Assembly: GCF_016612535.1 (NCBI RefSeq) | Contig: NZ_JAENXS010000002.1 | Span: 124,001-188,000, forward strand | From: Bradyrhizobium diazoefficiens | GTDB taxonomy: Bacteria; Pseudomonadota; Alphaproteobacteria; Rhizobiales; Xanthobacteraceae | Reading direction: 5' to 3' | Length of the DNA stretch: 64,000 nucleotides | In this document: piece by piece, positions 58,993-64,000 of the stretch | Layout: the number at the start of each line of letters is the position of its first letter | Numbering within the stretch: the stretch's first letter is position 1 | Made by a program: the position numbers and the translations under genes | Notes under the pieces: generated by a model | Told to the model about the DNA's origin: nothing | What the model saw: only the letters and a program-made list of their open reading frames with translations | The model's database searches: none

Positions 58993-59441
58993 TGCTCAGG
59001 CTGCTCGCGCTCGCCGACATGAGCGCGGCGGCGCAGGTCCACCGAATCGCGTTTGACCATGCAATGCCGTGGCTCGTCGGGCTGCACACGCCGGACGAGG
59101 ATCGCTGGTTTTATCGCGACCGTATCTTTGCAACCTGCCATGTGTGGGGACATTTCGATGAGGATGTGCTCAACGGCATCATCGCCTTCCGTGACGGCTG
59201 GCTCGAGCAGCTCCATGTGCTTCCGGTAACCCAGCGCCGTAACGTCGGCACCGACCTTCTCAACGTCGCCAAAGGCGTCTGCGAACGGTTGGAGCTCTGG
59301 ACCTTCCAGCGCAATGCGCCTGCGCGGCAATTCTATGAAGCGCGCGGGTTCACACTGGCTGAGGAAACTGACGGAGCGCGGAACGAGGAAGGGGAGCCCG
59401 ACGCCCGGTACGTCTGGACGCGCGGACCACTTGATTCGTGA
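58992..59441 (+). CDS. GNAT family N-acetyltransferase
   Basis: A 149-residue acetyltransferase: DGWLEQLHVLPVTQRRNVGTDLLNVAKG contains the acetyl-CoA pyrophosphate-binding loop, and RQFYEARGFTLAEETDG the C-terminal strand-helix. The TGATG overlap with nnr suggests coupled translation. The acceptor is unknown. Confidence 0.88.
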   Translation: MLRLLALADMSAAAQVHRIAFDHAMPWLVGLHTPDEDRWFYRDRIFATCHVWGHFDEDVLNGIIAFRDGWLEQLHVLPVTQRRNVGTDLLNVAKGVCERLELWTFQRNAPARQFYEARGFTLAEETDGARNEEGEPDARYVWTRGPLDS

Positions 59442-59445
59442 TCAA

Positions 59446-59458
59446 TTGTAGTCTACAA
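59446..59458. promoter_or_regulatory. Inverted repeat before toxin-antitoxin genes
   Basis: TTGTAG-T-CTACAA, a perfect palindrome about eight bases before the toxin start; GTAGT/ACTAC overlaps it. It is in the right place to be the autoregulatory operator. Confidence 0.6.
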
Positions 59459-59465
59459 ACTACAT

Positions 59466-59762
59466 GTGGTTGAGATCAAGCAGACCGAAACGTTTCGGAA
59501 GTGGCGATCGCGTCTCCATGATGAGCGTGCCCGAGCGCTGATTGCATCGCGATCGGATCGGTTGGCTCAAGGACACCCAGGCGATGTCGAGCCCGTGGGC
59601 AATGGAATAAGCGAACTGCGGATCCATCACGGTCCTGGCTATCGCATCTACTTTCAGAAGCAGGGCAACACGATCATCGTCTTGCTGTGCGGTGGCGACA
59701 AGAGCACGCAGGCGAAAGACATCAAGGCAGCCAACCGTCTTGCCGAGATGTGGAGCAATTGA
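59466..59762 (+). CDS. RelE/HigB-type toxin
   Basis: A 98-residue toxin of the RelE/ParE superfamily (addiction-module killer, COG3657 type): IKQTETFRKWRSRLHDERARALIASRSDRLAQG, SELRIHHGPGYRIYFQKQGNTIIVLLCGGDKSTQAKDI, with the family RIYF strand. The start is a GTG. It precedes its antitoxin, as in HigBA, and would act on ribosome-associated mRNA; that is known for the family, not shown here. Confidence 0.9.
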   Translation: MVEIKQTETFRKWRSRLHDERARALIASRSDRLAQGHPGDVEPVGNGISELRIHHGPGYRIYFQKQGNTIIVLLCGGDKSTQAKDIKAANRLAEMWSN

Positions 59763-59763
59763 G

Positions 59764-60051
59764 ATGGGCGAGAAGCTGACGAATTACGATCCGGCCGAGG
59801 ACCTTCAGTCCAACGAGGCCATTGCTGTGTTCATGGAAGAAGCCTTCAAGACCGAGGATGCCGCCTATATCGCGCACGCGCTTGGCGTCGTGGCCCGAGC
59901 GAAGGGGATGACGCTGATCGCCAAGGAGACAGGTCTTTCCCGCGAGCAGCTCTATCGCTCGTTCAGCACCAACGGCAATCCGACGCTTAAAACCACGATA
60001 GCCGTGATGAGGGCGCTCGGTATCGAACTCACGGCCAAGCCGCACGCTTAG
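59764..60051 (+). CDS. Addiction-module antitoxin (HTH type)
   Basis: A 95-residue antitoxin. The helix-turn-helix ALGVVARAKGMTLIAKETGLSREQLYRSFSTNGNPTLKTTIAVMRALGI covers most of it, and the N-terminal YDPAEDLQSNEAIAVFMEEAF likely binds toxin. The ATG follows the toxin stop by one base, so they are co-translated. The palindrome at 59446 is the likely target of the antitoxin/toxin complex. Confidence 0.9.
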   Translation: MGEKLTNYDPAEDLQSNEAIAVFMEEAFKTEDAAYIAHALGVVARAKGMTLIAKETGLSREQLYRSFSTNGNPTLKTTIAVMRALGIELTAKPHA

Positions 60052-60061
60052 TCGGCGCGCC

Positions 60062-61378
60062 TCATTCCACCCCGTACCACCTGACCAGCCGCGGCGCGGC
60101 CCAATCCGTCACGACGGATTCGATCAACCATCGCCCCGCCGAGGTCGCGGCGAAGGCGATGCGCTGGGTCTGGCCGGGTTCGATGGCGAGCGTATCGAGC
60201 CAGTAGGGTTTCCAGCCGTCGTCGAGCCGGTCGAGCAGGCGGAAGTGATGGCCGTGCAGGTGGAAGACTGTAGTGACGGTGGCGGGGTTCTTCAGGGCCA
60301 GCACGACGGTCCGGCCGGTCTTGGCGCGGAAGGCCGGGGCGGAGACGGTGGAGAAATTGGCGGACCGGGTCCAACCGGCGTCCCTCGCGTCAAGCGCGAC
60401 ATCGAACCGCAGGGCACCTTTCAGGTCGAGTTTTTCGGGAAGGCCGTTCGGAGGCAGCGGCTGTGGCGCCGGTAGCGGCGTGCGCCGCTCCAGCTTCCCG
60501 GAGACCACGAGACGCCCGACCGGACACGCCTTCTTGCCGTCATGCAGCACGAGTGCGGCCGATGTGGCCGCTTCCACAAAGGCGTCGGCGCGCGCGCCGG
60601 GGGCCAGCACCAGAGCGCCGTTGCGCGCCGGGAACGGCTCGGCCGGCTGTCCGTCGAGGGCCATCACCTGGACCGCGTGATCCTCTAATTTGATCGCCAG
60701 AACAGAACGTTGCGAGCCATTGATGAAGCGCAGCCGGAGCCGCTCGCCGGCGGTGGCTGAGAGTTCGAATGAAGTCTCCCCGTTAATCGTGTAGAGCGGT
60801 GCTGTCCCAGTCGGGTCCCGGCCGGGCGGAAGCGCGGTGCCGTCCGGCCTCAGGCGCCATTCCTCGATCAGGAGAACCTCGTCACGATCGACCGCGACCG
60901 GAGGTGTCTCGGTCGCGATGATCGGGAGCGGGCGCGCGGGCTCTCTCAGGCGGTCTTCGAAGAGGCGGAAGTCGGCCAGCAAAGTTCCCGCGTTTGGTAT
61001 TGAAATAATTGATGTTTCAGTCGAGTCCGGGGCGACGGGTGCGCGTCCCCGCAGCGGATCTGGGAAGGCCGCGCCAGTGAGGCCGTACCAGACTGGCGCA
61101 AGCGGAACGGGCAGGTCGTTTCGAAACACCACTTCGCAGCGGTCGCCGCGCTTGAAACGGACGTTCCCGATATGGCTTGCGGCGACCAGCTCCCAGACCG
61201 GTGTAATTGGCTGAGCCGGTCGCAGAACCAGTGTTGCCGGCCGGGCCTGAAGGAGGACCTGTGCGGTCATCAGCGGGCCCGCGCCGCCGGCCATCAACCC
61301 GGCCGCGGAGGTCCTCAGTGAGGCGCCAAGTGCGGCCAAAACCTCACGCCGATTAGGGTCGAAAATCCGCGGTTTCAT
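60062..61378 (-). CDS. Multicopper-oxidase-fold protein with most copper ligands missing
   Basis: A 438-residue cupredoxin-fold protein with a Tat-type signal (NRREVLAALGASLRTSAAG). Three cupredoxin domains can be seen. The copper ligand motifs are mostly lost: the HWHG position is VWYG, the HSH position is DFR, and the C-terminal HCHIxxH segment is IESVVTDW, with no type 1 Cys. Only the third motif VFHLHGHHFRLLD keeps its His pair. It resembles FtsP/SufI, which also lacks copper, or a decayed oxidase. It is convergent with the antitoxin gene, 10 bp apart. Confidence 0.85.
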   Translation of the reverse strand: MKPRIFDPNRREVLAALGASLRTSAAGLMAGGAGPLMTAQVLLQARPATLVLRPAQPITPVWELVAASHIGNVRFKRGDRCEVVFRNDLPVPLAPVWYGLTGAAFPDPLRGRAPVAPDSTETSIISIPNAGTLLADFRLFEDRLREPARPLPIIATETPPVAVDRDEVLLIEEWRLRPDGTALPPGRDPTGTAPLYTINGETSFELSATAGERLRLRFINGSQRSVLAIKLEDHAVQVMALDGQPAEPFPARNGALVLAPGARADAFVEAATSAALVLHDGKKACPVGRLVVSGKLERRTPLPAPQPLPPNGLPEKLDLKGALRFDVALDARDAGWTRSANFSTVSAPAFRAKTGRTVVLALKNPATVTTVFHLHGHHFRLLDRLDDGWKPYWLDTLAIEPGQTQRIAFAATSAGRWLIESVVTDWAAPRLVRWYGVE

Positions 61379-61531
61379 GGTCCGATCCGGACCACGCCGC
61401 GCTGGATAAGTCCAGCCGTCGTGCCTACTTGAAGCCTGCCTCCATCAGGCCATTTTTTTGCTGCGAACAGGCGGGCACATGCTATAAGCCCGCCGCCCGC
61501 GGCATCGCGGCCGGTCTTGATGCAAATTTAC

Positions 61532-61616
61532 GCGGGCGTGGCGGAACTGGTAGACGCGCTGGATTTAGGTTCCAGTGACGAAAGTTGTGGGGGTTCGAGT
61601 CCCTCCGCCCGCACCA
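61532..61616 (+). tRNA. tRNA-Leu (TAG)
   Basis: An 85-nt tRNA with acceptor GCGGGCG/CGCCCGC, anticodon stem CTGGA/TCCAG and loop TTTAGGT (anticodon TAG), a long variable arm as in Leu, T loop TTCGAGT and encoded CCA. It lies upstream of tig. Confidence 0.97.
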
Positions 61617-61799
61617 AGCGCTTTCAGCGTTTGCACGGATTACCGAAGAGCCGGCTCCTTGCGGATGTTTTCCGTACGGATCTGGCTCTGATTGAACCCA
61701 CCGGCGCAGGGGGCGTTTGGCCTCGCGCGCCGGACCGATTGATGACAGCGTCCCGACGCGCGAGCGTGCCGGGACCGAACGAGAAGAAGATTGGACGCC

Positions 61800-63161
61800 A
61801 TGCAGGTCACAGAAACCCTCTCGGAAGGATTGAAGCACGAGTTCAAGATCAGCGTTCCCGCGTCTGATCTCGACGCCAAGGCTGGCGCGAAGCTCGTTGA
61901 CCTCAAGGACAAGGTCCGCCTCAACGGCTTTCGTCCCGGCAAGGTGCCGGTCAACCACCTGAAGAAGGTCTATGGCCGTTCGGTGATGGCCGAGACCATC
62001 GACCAGACCATCCGCGACACCAACACCCAGTTGTTCTCCGAGCGCGGCTTCAAGCTCGCGACCGAGCCGAAGATCACCATGCCGACCGAGCAGGCCGAGG
62101 TCGAGGAGCTGCTCAACGGCAAGTCGGACCTGACCTACACGGTCGCGATCGAGGTGGTGCCCGCCATCGCGCTTGCCGACTTCAAGACCTTCCAGGTCGA
62201 GAAGCCCGTCGCCGACGTGTCCGATTCGGATGTCGACGAGGCGATCAAGCGCATCGCCGACACCAACCGCGGCTATGCCGCCAAGGCCGAGGGCGAAAAG
62301 GCTGCCTCCGGCGACCGCGTCACCATCAACTTCAAGGGCACCATCAACGGCGAAGCCTTCGAGGGCGGCGCCGGCGAGGGCATCCAGGTCGCGATCGGCT
62401 CCAACACCTTCATTCCCGGGTTCGAGGAGCAGCTCATCGGCATCGGCGCGAACGAGACGCGCACGCTGAAAGTGTCGTTCCCCAAGAACTACATGAGCGA
62501 GAAGCTCGCCGGCCAGCCGGCCGAGTTCGAGACCACCGCGACGCTGATCGAGGCGCCGCAGGATCTCACCATCGACGACGAGTTCGCCAAGACGCTCGGC
62601 CTGGAATCGCTGGACAAGCTGAAGGAGGCTGCGCGCGAGCGGCTGGTTGCCGAGTACGCCGGTGCCACGCGCCAGCGCGTCAAGCGCGCGCTGCTCGATC
62701 GTCTCGACGAGGCGCATCGCTTCGAAGCACCGCCCTCGCTGGTCGACGAGGAGTTCAATCTGATGTGGAACTCGGTCAAGGCGGAGATGGACTCCGCCGG
62801 CAAGACCTTTGCCGACGAGGACACCACTGAAGACGCCGCCAAGGAGGAGTACCGCAAGATCGCCGACCGCCGCGTGCGTCTCGGCCTCGTGCTCTCCGAG
62901 ATCGGCGAGAAGAACAAGATCACCGTGACCGACGACGAGGTCGGCCGCGCCGTGATCGAGCGCGCCCGCTCGATGCCCGGCCGCGAGAAGGAAGTCTGGG
63001 ACTATTATCGCAACAATGCCCAGGCGCTGGCCCAGCTTCGTGCACCGATCTACGAGGACAAGGTCGTCGATTTCATCCTCGAACTCGCCAAGGTGACCGA
63101 GAAGAAGGTGTCGCGCGAGGACCTCTACAAGGACGACGAGGCGGAAAAGACCGCGGCCTGA
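61800..63161 (+). CDS. tig: Trigger factor
   Basis: The ribosome-associated chaperone and prolyl isomerase. It has 453 residues: an N-terminal ribosome-binding domain with the [14 protein letters not shown] signature, an FKBP domain near 155-240 ([37 protein letters not shown]), and a helical C-terminal domain. The ATG at 61800 is preferred over a TTG at 61791. It is followed by clpP, as in the usual tig-clpP-clpX-lon order. Confidence 0.97.
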   Translation: MQVTETLSEGLKHEFKISVPASDLDAKAGAKLVDLKDKVRLNGFRPGKVPVNHLKKVYGRSVMAETIDQTIRDTNTQLFSERGFKLATEPKITMPTEQAEVEELLNGKSDLTYTVAIEVVPAIALADFKTFQVEKPVADVSDSDVDEAIKRIADTNRGYAAKAEGEKAASGDRVTINFKGTINGEAFEGGAGEGIQVAIGSNTFIPGFEEQLIGIGANETRTLKVSFPKNYMSEKLAGQPAEFETTATLIEAPQDLTIDDEFAKTLGLESLDKLKEAARERLVAEYAGATRQRVKRALLDRLDEAHRFEAPPSLVDEEFNLMWNSVKAEMDSAGKTFADEDTTEDAAKEEYRKIADRRVRLGLVLSEIGEKNKITVTDDEVGRAVIERARSMPGREKEVWDYYRNNAQALAQLRAPIYEDKVVDFILELAKVTEKKVSREDLYKDDEAEKTAA

Positions 63162-63196
63162 AGGCTTTAAGAAAGCTTCCCATTAACGATGACGGG

Positions 63197-63238
63197 CGAA
63201 GAGGCCCAGCTAGCCAGATGGCCGGCTGGGCCTCTTCG
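63197..63238. repeat. Perfect 14-bp inverted repeat after tig
   Basis: Arms CGAAGAGGCCCAGC and GCTGGGCCTCTTCG around a 14-base loop, 35 bp after the tig stop. It is probably a terminator without a T run. Confidence 0.65.
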
Positions 63239-63455
63239 CGAGAATCAGCTTCAAGTGCCGCAAAGGGCTCAGCGGATTAAGCCTTAATTCGCTCCGCACT
63301 TGTCTGGCGCGAATTGGGCTATATCTGTCGGTACCTACGCGTTCTACCTCTACCTACTTCCTGCATCACGGGACGTCCATCGGCCTTCCGGCAAATCCAG
63401 CCCAACTGGCTAGCCAAGACTGGCGATGTCCGCCTCTAAAAACCCTAGGTGACTC

Positions 63456-64000
63456 ATGCGCGATCCGGTTGAAACCTACATGAACCTCGTGCCCATGGTG
63501 GTCGAGCAGACCAACCGTGGCGAGCGCGCCTACGACATTTTCTCGCGCCTTCTGAAGGAGCGCATCATCTTTCTGACCGGGCCGGTCGAGGACGGCATGT
63601 CGACGCTGGTCGTCGCGCAGCTGCTGTTCCTTGAAGCGGAAAATCCGAAGAAGGAAATCTCGATGTACATCAACTCGCCCGGCGGCGTGGTCACGTCGGG
63701 CCTTGCGATCTACGACACCATGCAGTTCATCCGTCCGCCGGTCTCGACCCTGTGCACGGGACAGGCTGCGTCGATGGGTTCGCTGCTGCTCGCCGCCGGC
63801 GAAAAGGACATGCGCTTCTCGCTGCCGAACGCGCGCATCATGGTGCATCAGCCCTCCGGCGGTTTCCAGGGCCAGGCCACCGACATCATGCTGCACGCCC
63901 AGGAAATCCTGAACCTGAAGAAGCGGCTCAACGAGATCTACGTGAAGCACACCGGACAGACCTACAAGTCGATTGAGGACGCGCTGGAGCGCGACAAGTT
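63456..64000 (+). CDS. clpP: ATP-dependent Clp protease proteolytic subunit, 3' end missing
   Basis: The start and about 180 residues of ClpP. The catalytic Ser is in [21 protein letters not shown], the His in [18 protein letters not shown]; the N-terminal [44 protein letters not shown] is diagnostic. The frame runs off the end of the window. It follows tig; clpX should lie downstream outside. Confidence 0.97.
   Translation, partial: MRDPVETYMNLVPMVVEQTNRGERAYDIFSRLLKERIIFLTGPVEDGMSTLVVAQLLFLEAENPKKEISMYINSPGGVVTSGLAIYDTMQFIRPPVSTLCTGQAASMGSLLLAAGEKDMRFSLPNARIMVHQPSGGFQGQATDIMLHAQEILNLKKRLNEIYVKHTGQTYKSIEDALERDK

Noticed and set aside
61482..62717. A 411-residue minus-strand frame opposite tig and tRNA-Leu
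   Set aside because: It is antisense to trigger factor and the tRNA; the GC-rich codon third position keeps it open by chance.

Overview
The window looks like a chromosomal core segment of a GC-rich alphaproteobacterium of the Bradyrhizobium/Rhodopseudomonas group. The grounds are the glyA-nrdR-ribD-ribE-ribH-nusB-thiL-hppA gene order, a Porin_2-type general porin, GcrA-family and MarR/TetR regulators, a glnB-glnA pair, heme A synthase, a DUF2842 protein, and dispersed palindromic intergenic elements of the kind common in these genomes. Species was not determined; no database search was possible.

Layout. 1-8 kb: glyA (5' end outside the window), nrdR, the riboflavin genes, nusB, thiL and a K+-independent proton-pumping pyrophosphatase, all on the plus strand. 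8-14.7 kb: an orphan TctC-type binding protein and bamE on the minus strand, then a cytochrome bc1 assembly chaperone, DUF177, plsX-fabH-ihfA-merR and tRNA-Pro. 15-30.6 kb: an accessory metabolic region with TetR/hydrolase and MarR/FAD-monooxygenase divergent pairs, a DapA-like/SDR pair, a hydrolase-fold protein without a visible nucleophile, a large porin, a candidate small RNA, a GcrA paralogue, acetamidase/formamidase, YdcF-like, DUF169 and saccharopine-dehydrogenase-like genes. 30.6-39.6 kb: a surface-polysaccharide locus (polymerase/ligase, initiating sugar-phosphate transferase, glycosyltransferase, chain-length protein, GNAT acyltransferase, deacetylase-like protein). 39.6-49.3 kb: DUF2842, ctaA, metY and a CoA-binding protein, an ECHDC3-like protein, a thioesterase, rplM-rpsI, a membrane GGDEF protein and an AI-2E family permease. 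49.6-57.1 kb: class I amidotransferase, outer-membrane beta-barrel, a decayed secreted-protein gene, nfeD-slipin, a REP-flanked RAYT transposase, then glnA and glnB. 57.5-64 kb: nnr, GNAT, a RelE/HigB-like toxin-antitoxin pair, a multicopper-oxidase-fold protein with most copper ligands lost, tRNA-Leu, tig and the start of clpP.

The most interesting theme is the number of enzyme folds that have lost catalytic or metal-binding residues. In the polysaccharide locus the chain-length protein has a kinase-like domain without a Walker A lysine, and the deacetylase lacks the metal-binding Asp/His/His set. Outside it are a cupredoxin protein without a type 1 copper cysteine, an alpha/beta hydrolase without a nucleophile serine, and an enoyl-CoA hydratase homologue without the two catalytic glutamates. 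Other points worth a look are the RAYT with its two inverted REP hairpins, several forms of a palindromic intergenic repeat, a candidate terminator-ended small RNA with CCTCC motifs downstream of the porin, a sigma-54-like promoter upstream of glnB, and a cluster of three inverted repeats in front of an outer-membrane protein gene. I found no CRISPR array, phage or integrative element.
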